DNA of 64,000 nucleotides from Microbacterium sp. T2.11-28 (GCF_950097975.1 NZ_CATNHF010000001.1:1-64000), one strand, 5' to 3'; shown: positions 39,611-53,452, numbered from the stretch's first letter. The notes: a model not told the origin generated them from the letters alone. Program-made: numbers and translations.

Positions 39611-42250
39611 TCAGTGGCCCGCCGTGTCCCAATCGCCGCCGCGTCCGATCTGCACGTCCAGCGGTACCGAGAGGTCTGCGGCGTCGCCCATGCGCGTGCG
39701 GACGATCTCCTCCACCGCATCCCACTCCCCTGCGGCGACCTCCACGACGAGCTCGTCGTGGATCTGAAGGAGCACCCGCGACGCGAGGCCTTCGGTCACG
39801 AACTGATCGTGGATCCGGAAGAGCGCGATCTTCATGATGTCCGCCGCGCTGCCCTGGATCGGCGCGTTCAGCGCGGCGCGCTCGGCGTTCTCGCGCAGCA
39901 CGCGGTTGGGACTGTAGAGGTCGGGGAAGGGCCGGCGGCGGCCGAAGATCGTCTCGGTGTACCCGTCGATGCGTGCCTGGGCGACCGAGGACCGCAGGTA
40001 GTCGCGCACGGCCCCGAACCGCGCGAAGTACTCGGTCATCAGCTGCTTCGCCTCGGACTGATCGATGCGCAGCTGCTTGGACAGGCCGAACGCGCTCAGG
40101 CCGTACACGAGCCCGTACGACATCGCCTTGACCTTGGTGCGCATCGCCGGCGTGACCTCGGACGGGTCGACGCCGAAGACGCGGGCGCCCACGAAGCGGT
40201 GCAGATCCTCGCCGGAGTTGAAGGCCTCGATCAGACCCGGATCTCCCGAGAGGTGCGCCATGATGCGCATCTCGATCTGCGAGTAGTCCGCCGTGAGCAG
40301 CGTGTCGTAGTCGGCGCCCACCTGGAACGCCGCGCGGATGCGGCGGGACTCCTCGGTGCGGATGGGGATGTTCTGCAGGTTCGGGTCGGTCGAGGAGAGC
40401 CGGCCGGTCTGGCTCCCGGTCTGCACGTAGGTGGTGTGGATGCGTCCGTCCGCGCCGATCGCGGCGTCGAGGGACTCGATGATCTGCCGGAGCTTGGTCG
40501 CCTCGCGGTGCTGCAGGAGGAGGTCGAGGAACGGGTGCGGGTGGGACTCCTGCAGGTCGGCGAGGACGGCGGCGTCGGTCGAGTAGCCCGTCTTCGTCTT
40601 CCGCGTCTTCGGGAGCTGCAGCTGCTCGAACAGCACCTCCTGCAGCTGCTTGGGGGAACCGAGGTTCACCTCGCGGTCGATCTCCGCGTACGCCAGCTGC
40701 GCGACGCTGTCGGCCCGGGCGCCGAGGTCGGCGGAGAATCCTGCCAGCTGTTCGTGCGAGACGGCCACGCCCGCCAGCTCCATGTCGGCCAGGGCGTCGA
40801 GGGTCGGAAGCTCGATCTCGGCGAGCACCTTCTGCACGCTGTCCGGCATCTCCGCCATCACGGCCTCGGCGACCCGCAGCACGTACCACGAGAGCTGCCC
40901 GGGCGTCGCGCCCTCGGTCTCGGGGACGAGCTGCGTCGGATCGGCCTCGGGGAGCTTCTCGTCGAGATAGCGCCCGACGAGGTCGGCCAGGTTCTTGTCG
41001 GGGAAGCTCGGGCGCAGGAGCCAGCCGGCCAGCACCGGATCGACGGCGAGGCCGCCCAGACGCACGCCGACGCGGCGCAGCGCCTTCACCTGCGCCTTGG
41101 CGTCGGAGACGACCTTCGGTGCGTCGCTCTCGAGCCAGGGGCGCAGTGCATCGGCGACGCCGTCGCTCCAGTCGGCCTCGACCGCTCCGTCGAGGGTCGC
41201 GAGACCGATCCGCTGCGGGAGGCCGCCCGAGAGCGCGACCGTGAGCCCGATCGTCCGGTCCGCTGCCTGCTCGCCGAGCCACGCGGTCAGGCCCGCGGCG
41301 TCGGTGTCGGGCGGCACGGGAGCCGCCACGGCGGGCGCCTCGTGCGTCGGCTCGGACGCGTCGCCCATCGCCTCGAAGACGCGCGGCAGGAGCGTGCGGA
41401 ACTCCAGGCGCGCGAAGATGTCGCGCACCTGCTCCGCGTCGATCGGCCGGACCGCGAGATCGGCCGGTCCGACGCCCAGGTCGACGTCGCGCAGGAGGGT
41501 GTTGAGCGAGCGGTTGCGGCGCACGTCGTCGAGGTGGTCGCGCAGGTTGCCGCCGACCACTCCCTTGATCTCGTCCGCCCGCTCCAGCAGCGCGTCGAGC
41601 GAGCCGAACTGGGACAGCCACTTCACGGCGGTCTTCTCCCCCACCTTCGGCACGCCGGGCAGGTTGTCGCTGGTCTCGCCCACCAGGGCGGCGATGTCGG
41701 GGTAGTTCGCGGGCGGCAGGCCGTACTTCTCGACCACGGCCTCGGGCGTGTACCGCTTGAGCTGCGAGACGCCCTGGACGCTCGGATACAGCAGTGTGAC
41801 GTCGTCGGTGACCAGCTGGATCGTGTCGCGATCGCCGGAGCAGACGAGCACGTCGTAGCCCTGCGCGGCTCCCTCCGTGGCGAGGGTCGCGAGGATGTCG
41901 TCGGCCTCGATGCCCTCGTGGGTGAGCACCGTGACGTTCATCGCGGCCAGGCACTCCTGCAGCAGAGGGATCTGTCCCTTGAACTCCGCCGGGGACTCGG
42001 AGCGGTTCGCCTTGTACTCGGTGTACTGCTCGGTGCGGAACGAGTGCCGCGACGTGTCGAACGCGACGGCGAGATGGGTGGGCTTCTCCGCCTTGACGAG
42101 GTTGACGAACATCGACAGGAAGCCGTAGATCCCGTTGGTGTGCTGGCCGTCCTTGGTCGAGAAGTTGTCGACCGGCAGCGCGAAGAACGCTCGGTAGGCC
42201 AGCGAGTGGCCGTCGACGACGAGGAGGGTAGGCTTTCCGGAGTCCGTCAC
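39611..42250 (-). CDS. polA: DNA polymerase I
   Basis: 879 residues. The 5' nuclease domain occupies ~1-300 (VDGHSLAYRAFFALP, GIEADDILATLA, CSGDRDTIQLV with metal-binding Asp residues). The middle 3'-5' exonuclease-like domain (~320-500) lacks the expected D-x-E motif, as in other actinobacterial PolA, so proofreading is probably absent. The polymerase domain has motif A (TADYSQIEMRIMAHLSGD), the O helix (RTKVKAMSYGLVYG) and motif C (LQIHDELVVEV). It joins Okazaki fragments and fills repair gaps. GTG start 6 nt after TAGGCT. Confidence 0.97.
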   Translation of the reverse strand: MTDSGKPTLLVVDGHSLAYRAFFALPVDNFSTKDGQHTNGIYGFLSMFVNLVKAEKPTHLAVAFDTSRHSFRTEQYTEYKANRSESPAEFKGQIPLLQECLAAMNVTVLTHEGIEADDILATLATEGAAQGYDVLVCSGDRDTIQLVTDDVTLLYPSVQGVSQLKRYTPEAVVEKYGLPPANYPDIAALVGETSDNLPGVPKVGEKTAVKWLSQFGSLDALLERADEIKGVVGGNLRDHLDDVRRNRSLNTLLRDVDLGVGPADLAVRPIDAEQVRDIFARLEFRTLLPRVFEAMGDASEPTHEAPAVAAPVPPDTDAAGLTAWLGEQAADRTIGLTVALSGGLPQRIGLATLDGAVEADWSDGVADALRPWLESDAPKVVSDAKAQVKALRRVGVRLGGLAVDPVLAGWLLRPSFPDKNLADLVGRYLDEKLPEADPTQLVPETEGATPGQLSWYVLRVAEAVMAEMPDSVQKVLAEIELPTLDALADMELAGVAVSHEQLAGFSADLGARADSVAQLAYAEIDREVNLGSPKQLQEVLFEQLQLPKTRKTKTGYSTDAAVLADLQESHPHPFLDLLLQHREATKLRQIIESLDAAIGADGRIHTTYVQTGSQTGRLSSTDPNLQNIPIRTEESRRIRAAFQVGADYDTLLTADYSQIEMRIMAHLSGDPGLIEAFNSGEDLHRFVGARVFGVDPSEVTPAMRTKVKAMSYGLVYGLSAFGLSKQLRIDQSEAKQLMTEYFARFGAVRDYLRSSVAQARIDGYTETIFGRRRPFPDLYSPNRVLRENAERAALNAPIQGSAADIMKIALFRIHDQFVTEGLASRVLLQIHDELVVEVAAGEWDAVEEIVRTRMGDAADLSVPLDVQIGRGGDWDTAGH

Positions 42251-42256
42251 CCTGCA

Positions 42257-42262
42257 AGCCTA
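42257..42262 (-). promoter_or_regulatory. -10 box of leaderless polA promoter
   Basis: TAGGCT on the minus strand ends 6 nt before the GTG at 42250. Confidence 0.5.
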
Positions 42263-42307
42263 GACGCGGGTGGGGACACCCCGAACGGTCCCCTGCGAAG
42301 GTGAGAG

Positions 42308-42745
42308 ATGACCACCGACTCCTCCCCCGCCGTCTCCGACGGACTCGACTGGGCCACCCGCCGCGGCATGGGCGCCCTCGCCGAGAAGATGGGCATGCAG
42401 TTCGTCGAGTTCTCGATCGACCGCTGCGTCGCGACCATGCCGGTCGAGGGCAACACGCAGCCGGTCGGACTCATGCACGGCGGCGCATACGTCGTGCTCG
42501 GCGAGTCGCTCGGGTCGATGGCCGCCAACCTCCACGCGGGCCCGGGCAGGCTCGCCGTCGGCGTGGACATCAACGCCACCCACACGCGTTCGGCGACGTC
42601 GGGCGTGGTGACCGGGGTGTGCACGCCCGTGCATCTCGGCCGGAGCATCACCGTGCACGAGATCGTCGTCTCGGACAATCAGGGTCGGCGCTGCTCGACC
42701 ATCCGCATCACGAACATGATCCGCGACCTCGACGCATCGCGCTGA
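42308..42745 (+). CDS. Hotdog-fold thioesterase (PaaI/menI-like)
   Basis: 145 residues with a single hotdog fold. The central helix motif PVGLMHGGAYVVLGESLGSM contains the HGG and downstream Glu characteristic of the 4HBT/PaaI thioesterases; VGVDINATHTRSA and GRRCSTIRITNMI are the final strands. Such enzymes hydrolyse aryl- or acyl-CoA, and DHNA-CoA hydrolases of menaquinone synthesis look similar. AAGGTG precedes the ATG. Divergent from polA with 57 bp between starts. Confidence 0.88.
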   Translation: MTTDSSPAVSDGLDWATRRGMGALAEKMGMQFVEFSIDRCVATMPVEGNTQPVGLMHGGAYVVLGESLGSMAANLHAGPGRLAVGVDINATHTRSATSGVVTGVCTPVHLGRSITVHEIVVSDNQGRRCSTIRITNMIRDLDASR

Positions 42746-42771
42746 ACGGACGGTGCGGACCGCGGCGGGGG

Positions 42772-43392
42772 TCAGCCCTTCTTCGGCGAGAGCTGCTCGA
42801 TGATCGCCTTGGCGACGTCCTGCATCGTCAGGCGGCGATCCATGGACGCCTTCTGGATCCAGCGGAAGGCCTCGGGCTCGCTCAGGCCCATCTTCTCGTT
42901 GAGGAGGCCCTTCGCGCGATCGACGAGCTTGCGGGTCTCGAAGCGCTCGACCATGTCGGCGACCTCGGCCTCGAGGGTGATGATCTGCTCGTAGCGGGCC
43001 AGGGCGATCTCGATCGCCGGCAGCAGGTCGTTCGGCGTGAAGGGCTTCACCACGTACGCCAGGGCGCCGGCCTCGCTCGCGCGCTCGACCAGCTCCTTCT
43101 GGCTGAACGCCGTCAGCAGGACGACCGGGGCGATGTGGGCCTTGCCGAGCTTCTCGGCCGCGCTGATGCCGTCGAGGACGGGCATCTTCACGTCCATGAT
43201 GACCAGGTCGGGGCGCAGCTCGGTGGCCAGCTGGACCGCCGTCTCGCCGTCGCCGGCTTCGCCGACCACGTCGAACCCGTTGTCGCGGAGGATCTCGACG
43301 ATGTCGAGGCGGATCAGCGACTCGTCCTCGGCGACGACGACGCGTCGGGGGGCGGGTGCCGTGGCGGCTGCGCTCAGTTCCTGCTCTGTCAC
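42772..43392 (-). CDS. pdtaR: ANTAR-domain response regulator PdtaR
   Basis: 206 residues. A receiver domain (residues ~18-135) has the acidic pair in VAEDESLIRLD, the phosphoacceptor Asp in LVIMDVKMPVLDG, Thr in LLTAFSQ and Lys in VVKPFTPNDL. A C-terminal ANTAR RNA-binding domain follows a coiled linker (FETRKLVDRAKGLLNEKMGL, FRWIQKASMDRRLTM). PdtaR proteins, paired with the kinase PdtaS in mycobacteria, act as antiterminators by binding RNA hairpins. No kinase gene is adjacent. GTG 6 nt after TAGGAT. Confidence 0.93.
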   Translation of the reverse strand: MTEQELSAAATAPAPRRVVVAEDESLIRLDIVEILRDNGFDVVGEAGDGETAVQLATELRPDLVIMDVKMPVLDGISAAEKLGKAHIAPVVLLTAFSQKELVERASEAGALAYVVKPFTPNDLLPAIEIALARYEQIITLEAEVADMVERFETRKLVDRAKGLLNEKMGLSEPEAFRWIQKASMDRRLTMQDVAKAIIEQLSPKKG

Positions 43393-43398
43393 CTGTCC

Positions 43399-43404
43399 AT
43401 CCTA
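43399..43404 (-). promoter_or_regulatory. -10 box of leaderless pdtaR promoter
   Basis: TAGGAT on the minus strand ends 6 nt before the GTG at 43392. Confidence 0.5.
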
Positions 43405-43431
43405 GAGCCAGGAGCGGCGATGCTTCTGCGG

Positions 43432-43437
43432 TATCGT
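43432..43437 (+). promoter_or_regulatory. Possible -10 box of tRNA-Leu promoter
   Basis: TATCGT lies 14 nt before the mature tRNA 5' end, leaving room for a short 5' leader. Confidence 0.35.
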
Positions 43438-43450
43438 CGTTTCGACGTGC

Positions 43451-43533
43451 GCCGGTGTGGCGGAATGGCAGACGCGACCGACTCAAACTCGGTTGCCCGC
43501 AAGGGCGTGTGGGTTCGACTCCCACCACCGGCA
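43451..43533 (+). tRNA. tRNA-Leu (anticodon CAA)
   Basis: Acceptor arms GCCGGTG and CACCGGC pair over 7 bp and leave A as discriminator. The anticodon stem ACCGA/TCGGT encloses loop CTCAAAC, giving anticodon CAA (reads UUG, Leu). A long variable arm (TGCCCGCAAGGGCGT) as in class II leucine tRNAs, then a T arm with GGTTCGACTCC. CCA is not encoded: CTG follows. Confidence 0.95.
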
Positions 43534-43600
43534 CTGGATGCGCACCACCGCGTCATACGAGGCCGGTTGCGACGTCTCCTCAGGGGAACCAGGAGGCGCA

Positions 43601-43651
43601 GTGCACGAGACGACGGATCCGATCGACGCGGGATCGGCGGAGAGCCGATGA
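43601..43651 (+). CDS. 16-codon upstream mini-ORF before the small membrane protein gene
   Basis: GTG at 43601 follows a perfect AGGAGG ribosome-binding site (spacing 5) and reads VHETTDPIDAGSAESR before TGA. The stop overlaps the ATG of the membrane-protein gene (ATGA), so translation would be coupled. It could be a leader peptide, or the true N-terminus of the downstream protein if a frameshift (biological or sequencing) exists. No matching family. Confidence 0.35.
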   Translation: MHETTDPIDAGSAESR

Positions 43652-43971
43652 TCCCCGGGCGGGAGGTGGTGCGGTTCTTCACGCATCTCACGGAGTCGGT
43701 CATGGTCGTCGGCGTCGTCGTCGGCCTGGTGAGCGCGGTGCTCGCGTGCGCGGCGATGGCGCTCGGGCGACCCGCCTTCGCACCGTTCGCGACCTGGTCG
43801 GTGGCCCTCCTGGCCGCCGGCACCGGTCTGGCGATCGGCGCCTGGGCTCCGGTGCTCGGCGTCGGCGCCGCGGGGTTCGCCGCGCTGGTGGCGGGGATGC
43901 GCCTGCAGCGGTGGCTGCTCCCCTCGGTCGAGTCCGTCCAGGTCGCGGTCCCGCGCGTGAGCGCCGACTGA
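43648..43971 (+). CDS. Small integral membrane protein
   Basis: 107 residues, two to three membrane helices (SVMVVGVVVGLVSAVLACAAMAL; FATWSVALLAAGTGLAIGAW; VLGVGAAGFAALVAGM). The N-terminus is IPGREVVRFFTHLTES. No function recognised. It is the only gene between tRNA-Leu and pyk on this strand, preceded by an overlapping 16-codon mini-ORF with the good ribosome-binding site. A strong shared terminator with pyk follows. Confidence 0.62.
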   Translation: MIPGREVVRFFTHLTESVMVVGVVVGLVSAVLACAAMALGRPAFAPFATWSVALLAAGTGLAIGAWAPVLGVGAAGFAALVAGMRLQRWLLPSVESVQVAVPRVSAD

Positions 43972-43981
43972 CGAGACGCGA

Positions 43982-44023
43982 AACGACGGGGAGCGGATGC
44001 CGTGGCATCCGCTCCCCGTCGTT
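43982..44023. terminator. Strong terminator between the small membrane protein gene and pyk
   Basis: Perfect 19-bp stem (43982-44000 with 44005-44023) around the 4-nt loop CGTG, ending AACGAC...GTCGTT. It serves the convergent genes on both sides. Confidence 0.85.
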
Positions 44024-44030
44024 GGTCGAC

Positions 44031-45479
44031 CTACTTCTCGGACTGGTAGATCGGCGCCTTGCCGTGGACGGCGTCGCCGATCCGGTGCACCCGGATGTCG
44101 TTGGTCGAGCCGATGATCCCGGGAGGCGAGCCGGAGATCACGACGACCTTGTCGCCCTCGGCGGCGAGCTTGTTCTCGAGGAAGAACTCGTCGACCTGGA
44201 GGAACATGAGGTCGGTGTGGGCGACGTGCTCGACCAGGGTCGAGCGCACGCCCCACGTGAGGGCCATGCGACGGCGGATCGCGGGGTCGACGGCGAACGC
44301 CATCATCGGGATCGCGGGACGCAGGCGCGACATGCGGCGCGCGGTGTCGCCGGACTCGGTGAAGATGCAGATGTACTTCGCCTCGACGAACTCCGCGACC
44401 TCGTTGGCGGCCAGCGTGATGATGCCGCCCTGGGTGCGCGGCTTGGCCGTGAACGGCCGGATCCGCTCCAGGCCGTGCTCCTCGGTGGACTCCACGATGC
44501 GCGCCATGGTCTCCACGACGACGACCGGGTACTTGCCGACGCTCGTCTCGCCCGAGAGCATGACGGCGTCCGCGCCGTCGAGGACGGCGTTGGCGACGTC
44601 GCTCGTCTCCGCGCGCGTGGGCACGGGGTTCTCGACCATGGACTCCAGCATCTGCGTCGCCACGATGACCGGCTTCGCCATGCGGCGGCAGAGCTCGACC
44701 GCGCGCTTCTGCACGATCGGGACGGCCTCCAGGGGCAGCTCCACGCCGAGGTCGCCGCGGGCGACCATGATGCCGTCGAAGGCGTCGATGATCTCCTCGA
44801 GGTTGTCGACGGCCTGCGGCTTCTCGATCTTGGCGATGACGGGGACCTTGCGGCCCTCCTCCGCCATGATCTCGTGCACGCGCGTGACGTCGGCGGCGTT
44901 GCGCACGAACGACAGCGCGATGATGTCGGCACCGGCCTGGAGGCCCCAGCGCAGATCGGACTCGTCCTTCTCCGACAGCGCGGGCACGCTCACGGCGACG
45001 CCGGGGAGGTTGATGCCCTTGTTGTTGGAGACGGGACCGGCCACGATCACCTTCGTGGTGACGACGGGGCCGTCGACGCTCTCGACCTGGACGCGCACCT
45101 TGCCGTCGTCGATCAGGAGGAAGTCGCCGGGCTTCACGTCGCCGGGGAGGCCCTTGAAGGTCGTCGAGACGAGCTCCTTGGTGCCGGGCACGTCCTCGGC
45201 CGTGATCTTGAAGGTGTCGCCGACGGCGAGGTCGTGCGGGCCGTCGGTGAACTTGCCGAGGCGGATCTTGGGTCCCTGCAGGTCGACGAGGATGGCGACG
45301 GGGCGACCCGAGTCGTCAGCGGCCTTGCGGACGTTGGCGAAACGGACCTCGTGCTCCGCGTACGATCCGTGGCTGAGGTTCATGCGGGTCACATCGACAC
45401 CGGCGTCGATGATCGCGCGGATCATCTCGTACGACTCGGTGGCGGGACCCAGGGTTGCGACGATCTTCGCGCGTCTCAC
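44031..45479 (-). CDS. pyk: Pyruvate kinase
   Basis: 482 residues. It converts phosphoenolpyruvate and ADP to pyruvate and ATP, the last step of glycolysis. Seen: RRAKIVATLGPAT at the start, TRMNLSHGSYAEH with the substrate-binding Asn, the catalytic Lys segment VIAKIEKPQAVDN, MVARGDLGVELP for metal binding, and VIVATQMLESM; the C-terminal allosteric domain begins around residue 350. GTG at 45479 is the only start consistent with the family, with GGAG about 9 nt upstream. gltD ends 46 bp upstream. Confidence 0.97.
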   Translation of the reverse strand: MRRAKIVATLGPATESYEMIRAIIDAGVDVTRMNLSHGSYAEHEVRFANVRKAADDSGRPVAILVDLQGPKIRLGKFTDGPHDLAVGDTFKITAEDVPGTKELVSTTFKGLPGDVKPGDFLLIDDGKVRVQVESVDGPVVTTKVIVAGPVSNNKGINLPGVAVSVPALSEKDESDLRWGLQAGADIIALSFVRNAADVTRVHEIMAEEGRKVPVIAKIEKPQAVDNLEEIIDAFDGIMVARGDLGVELPLEAVPIVQKRAVELCRRMAKPVIVATQMLESMVENPVPTRAETSDVANAVLDGADAVMLSGETSVGKYPVVVVETMARIVESTEEHGLERIRPFTAKPRTQGGIITLAANEVAEFVEAKYICIFTESGDTARRMSRLRPAIPMMAFAVDPAIRRRMALTWGVRSTLVEHVAHTDLMFLQVDEFFLENKLAAEGDKVVVISGSPPGIIGSTNDIRVHRIGDAVHGKAPIYQSEK

Positions 45480-45525
45480 TGACTGATTCTCCGGTCTGTG
45501 TTCGGTTTTCGGGGATGATTCCAGC

Positions 45526-46987
45526 CTACGCGGGCTGAAGGCCGATGGCGACGTCGGTGGGTCGCACCGGCGACGGCAGGGTCGTCCGGCCCATGAGGTA
45601 CTCGTCCACCGCCGCGGCGGCGGCGCGGCCCTCGGCGATCGCCCACACGATGAGCGACTGCCCGCGGCCCGCGTCACCCGCGACGAAGACGCCCGGGGTG
45701 GTCGACTGGTAGTCGTCGCCGCGCTCGACGTTGCCGCGGCCCGTGAACACGGTACCCAGCTGGTCCTCGATGGCGCTGCGCTCCGGGCCGGTGAAACCCA
45801 TGGCGATGAGCACGAGGTCCGCGGGGATCTCGCGCTCGGTGCCGCTCTTGGGCACGCGGCGTCCGTCGGCGGTGTACTCCGTCTCGGCCAGGCGCAGCGC
45901 GCGCACCTCGCCGGCCTCGTTCGCGAGGAACTCGACGGTCGACGCGAGGTAGGCCCGCTCACCGCCCTCCTCGTGCGCCGAGGAGACCTCGAACACCGTC
46001 GGCATCATGGGCCACGGCTGGTGGTCGGGGCGGGCGGCGGGCGGCTGCTTGCCGATCGCCAGGTTGGTGACGCTGAGCGCCCCCTGCCGATGAGCGGTGC
46101 CGATGCAGTCGGCGCCGGTGTCGCCGCCGCCGATCACGATCACGTGCTTGCCCTCGGCGTGGATCTGGTGGGGCACCTGGTCGCCGGCCACCGCCTTGTT
46201 GGACTCCACGAGGTACTCCATGGCGAAGTGCACCCCGGCGAGGTCGCGGCCGGGGATCGACAGGTCGCGCGGAAGCGTCGATCCCGTCGCGATGACCACC
46301 GCGTCGTAGCGCGCCCGGAGGTCGGCCCACGAGATGTCGCGCCCGATCTCCACGCCCGCCCGGAAGCGCGTGCCCTCGTCCTGCATCTGGCGCAGGCGCG
46401 ACTCGAGGTGGCGCTTCTCCATCTTGAAGTCCGGGATGCCGTAGCGCAGCAGCCCGCCGATGCGGTCGTCGCGCTCGTAGACGGCGACGGTGTGTCCGGC
46501 GCGGGTGAGCTGCTGGGCGGCGGCGAGCCCCGCAGGACCGGAGCCGACAACGGCGACGGTCTTGCCGGTCAGCCGGCCCGGAGGCTCCGCCTCCACCCAT
46601 CCGTTGGCGAACGCCTCGTCGATCGTGCTGACCTCGATCTGCTTGATCGTGACGGCGGGCTGGTTGATGCCGAGCACGCACGAGCTCTCACACGGCGCCG
46701 GGCACAGCCGCCCGGTGAACTCCGGGAAGTTGTTGGTCGCGTGGAGCCGTTCGATGGCCGCGCGGCCCTCGCCGCGCCACATGAGGTCGTTCCACTCCGG
46801 GATGAGGTTGCCCAGCGGGCAGCCCTGGTGGCAGAACGGCACGCCGCAGTCCATGCACCGGCCGGCCTGACGGCGCAGGACGGCGGAGTCGCCCGGCTCG
46901 TAGACCTCCTTCCAGTCCATGATGCGGACGGGAACGGGCCGGCGCGGCGGGAGCTCGCGCTCGGTGTTCTTCAGGAATCCCTTGGGG

Positions 46988-46995
<8 letters not shown>
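45526..46995 (-). CDS. gltD: Glutamate synthase small subunit
   Basis: 489 residues. It transfers electrons from NADPH to the large subunit. The N-terminal iron-sulfur region has clustered cysteines ([17 protein letters not shown] and [13 protein letters not shown]). FAD-binding [13 protein letters not shown] and NADPH-binding [19 protein letters not shown] are clear, and the final FAD segment [18 protein letters not shown] closes the fold. The GTG start lies inside the end of gltB (8-nt overlap), so the subunits are co-translated. Confidence 0.96.
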
Positions 46996-51577
<4,582 letters not shown>

Positions 51578-51635
51578 CCCTGACCGTCCTCACTTGATGC
51601 TCAACTGGGACGACGTCGGCCCTGTGCTGCTGATG

Positions 51636-51652
51636 GCGCATCGTCGATGCGC
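51636..51652. terminator. Palindrome after lgt, upstream of gltB
   Basis: GCGCATCG-T-CGATGCGC, 8-bp arms with a single central base, 10 nt past the lgt stop and 59 nt before the gltB start. It may be a weak terminator or a protein-binding site controlling gltB. Confidence 0.4.
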
Positions 51653-51661
51653 TCGGGAGTG

Positions 51662-52630
51662 CTATTTCGGGGTGACGGAGCTTGTGGCTGTGCCCTCGAG
51701 AGCTTCGGACGCGGGGGGTGCGCTCACGTCCACGAAGTCATCGGTGTCCTGCGATTGTACAGCCCCATCGGCCGACCATTCGCGGCCCGCCACGTAGGGC
51801 GACGGCTCGAAGCCCGGATGACGTCGTGTCTGCACGGCGAAGATCACGAGCCCGACGACCACGCCGAGGATCGCGGCCCACACGTTGGTGCGCAGCCCCA
51901 GGAAGACCTCGCTCGGATCGATGCGGATCGACTCCCACACGATGCGGCCGGCCGAGTACCAGATCAGGTAGAGCGCGAACAGGCGTCCCCACTGCAGGCG
52001 GAAGCGCTTGCCGGCCCACAGCAGGACGAGCACGCCGAGCAGGTTCCAGATCACCTCGTAGAGGAAGGTGGGGTGGAACAGGGTGCCCTCGGGCAGACCC
52101 GCCGGCCACGCCGGATTCGGGTAGTCGATCTCCAGGCCCCACGGGAGGTCGGTGGGAAGTCCGAACAGCTCCTGGTTGAACCAGTTGCCGAAGCGGCCGA
52201 GCGCCTGGGCGAGCAGGAGCCCGGGCGCCAGGGCGTCGGCGAAGCTCCAGAAGCGGATGCCGGTCCAGCGGCACCCGAGCCAGGCGCCGACCGCACCGCC
52301 GATGAGGGCGCCGTAGATGGCGATGCCGCCCTCCCAGATGCGGAAGATGGCCCAGAGGTCCTTGCCGTCGCCGAAGTAGAAGCCCGGGTGGGTGACCACG
52401 TGGAAGATGCGCGCCGCGATGATCGCCAGCGGCACCGCGAGCAGGGCGATGTCGACCACCACCCACGGCTCGGCGCCGCGCTTGGTCAGGCGGTGGTTGG
52501 TCATGAGCGTGGCCACGACGATGCCCGCGAGGATGCACAGGGCGTAGAAGTGGATCGTCAGAGGACCGACCGCGAACGAGCTGATTCCCGGGCTCGGGAT
52601 GCTGGCGAGGACGGAGGCGGGTGAAAGCAC
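51662..52630 (-). CDS. lgt: Prolipoprotein diacylglyceryl transferase
   Basis: 322 residues, seven membrane helices. It adds diacylglycerol to the lipobox Cys of prolipoproteins, the first step of the pathway that Lnt (6.5 kb) completes. The signature RFGNWFNQELFG is present around residues 144-155; the E. coli His103 position reads Tyr (IAIYGALIGG), a common actinobacterial variation. A hydrophilic acidic tail of ~40 residues follows the last helix. GTG 7 nt after TAGACT, giving it its own leaderless promoter inside the long trp-glt block. Confidence 0.95.
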   Translation of the reverse strand: MLSPASVLASIPSPGISSFAVGPLTIHFYALCILAGIVVATLMTNHRLTKRGAEPWVVVDIALLAVPLAIIAARIFHVVTHPGFYFGDGKDLWAIFRIWEGGIAIYGALIGGAVGAWLGCRWTGIRFWSFADALAPGLLLAQALGRFGNWFNQELFGLPTDLPWGLEIDYPNPAWPAGLPEGTLFHPTFLYEVIWNLLGVLVLLWAGKRFRLQWGRLFALYLIWYSAGRIVWESIRIDPSEVFLGLRTNVWAAILGVVVGLVIFAVQTRRHPGFEPSPYVAGREWSADGAVQSQDTDDFVDVSAPPASEALEGTATSSVTPK

Positions 52631-52637
52631 GAAGGGC

Positions 52638-52643
52638 AGTCTA
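52638..52643 (-). promoter_or_regulatory. -10 box of leaderless lgt promoter
   Basis: TAGACT on the minus strand ends 7 nt before the GTG at 52630, in the gap after trpA. Confidence 0.45.
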
Positions 52644-52669
52644 CTTCGCCCGCGTCCTTCCTTTTCCCG

Positions 52670-53452
52670 TTACCGTGCCGTGCCGGCGGTGAGCGCCCGG
52701 GCTTCGGCGGCCAGGCCCGCCACGCCGCCGTCGCGCAGGGCGCGCACCAGCGCGGTGCCGACGATCGCGCCGTCCGCGTACTCCAGCACGCCGCGGACCT
52801 GATCGGCCGTGGAGATCCCGATGCCCACGCACGCGTGCGCGGCCCCGTGCGATCGCAGCCGCGACACCAGGGTGCGCGCCGCGGCATCCAGCTCCGCCCG
52901 CTCCCCCGTGATGCCCATCGTGGAGACGGTGTAGACGAAGCCGGTGGAATGGCGCACGATGAGCGCGAGCCGCTCGTCGGTGGAGGTGGGGGCGGCGAGG
53001 AACACGCGATCCAGGCCGGTGCGCTCGGACGCGGCGATCCACTCGGCGGCCGCGTCGGGGGTGATGTCGGGCGTGATGAGTCCCGCTCCCCCCGCGGCCA
53101 GGAGGTCGTCGGCGTAGCGGTCGACGCCGTACTGCATCACGGGGTTCCAGTAGGTCATCACGAGCACCGGGATGTCGACGCGCGCAGTGATCTCGCGGAC
53201 CGCGGTGAAGGTGTCCCGCAGGCGGAACCCGGCGGCCAGCGCCGTCTGGGTCGCCTCCTGGATCACGGTCCCGTCCATCACGGGGTCGGAGTACGGCGGG
53301 CCCAGCTCGAGCACGTCGGCCCCGCTCTCGGCGAGGGTGACGGCGGCGTCGATGCTGGTCTGCAGGTCGGGGAAGCCGAGGGGCAGGTAGCCGACGAAGG
53401 CACCGCGCCCGGCATCGTGGGCGGCGTCGAGGGCGGCGGCGACGCGGCTCAC
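52670..53452 (-). CDS. trpA: Tryptophan synthase alpha chain
   Basis: 260-residue TIM barrel that splits indole-3-glycerol phosphate into indole and glyceraldehyde-3-phosphate. The catalytic pair is visible: Glu in [15 protein letters not shown] and the Asp at the end of that motif (E. coli Glu49 and Asp60). The phosphate-binding segments [12 protein letters not shown] and [13 protein letters not shown] are intact. The GTG start overlaps the trpB stop (GTGA), matching formation of a 1:1 alpha-beta complex. Confidence 0.96.
   Translation of the reverse strand: MSRVAAALDAAHDAGRGAFVGYLPLGFPDLQTSIDAAVTLAESGADVLELGPPYSDPVMDGTVIQEATQTALAAGFRLRDTFTAVREITARVDIPVLVMTYWNPVMQYGVDRYADDLLAAGGAGLITPDITPDAAAEWIAASERTGLDRVFLAAPTSTDERLALIVRHSTGFVYTVSTMGITGERAELDAAARTLVSRLRSHGAAHACVGIGISTADQVRGVLEYADGAIVGTALVRALRDGGVAGLAAEARALTAGTAR

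Noticed and set aside
39614..42304. Very long open frame on the plus strand opposite polA
   Set aside because: It mirrors the codon structure of polA, has Arg/Gly/Asp-rich composition without domains, and no promoter or ribosome-binding site. Such antisense frames are expected in a high-GC genome.
43451..43533. Second tRNA gene downstream of tRNA-Leu
   Set aside because: No further cloverleaf is seen before the mini-ORF at 43601.
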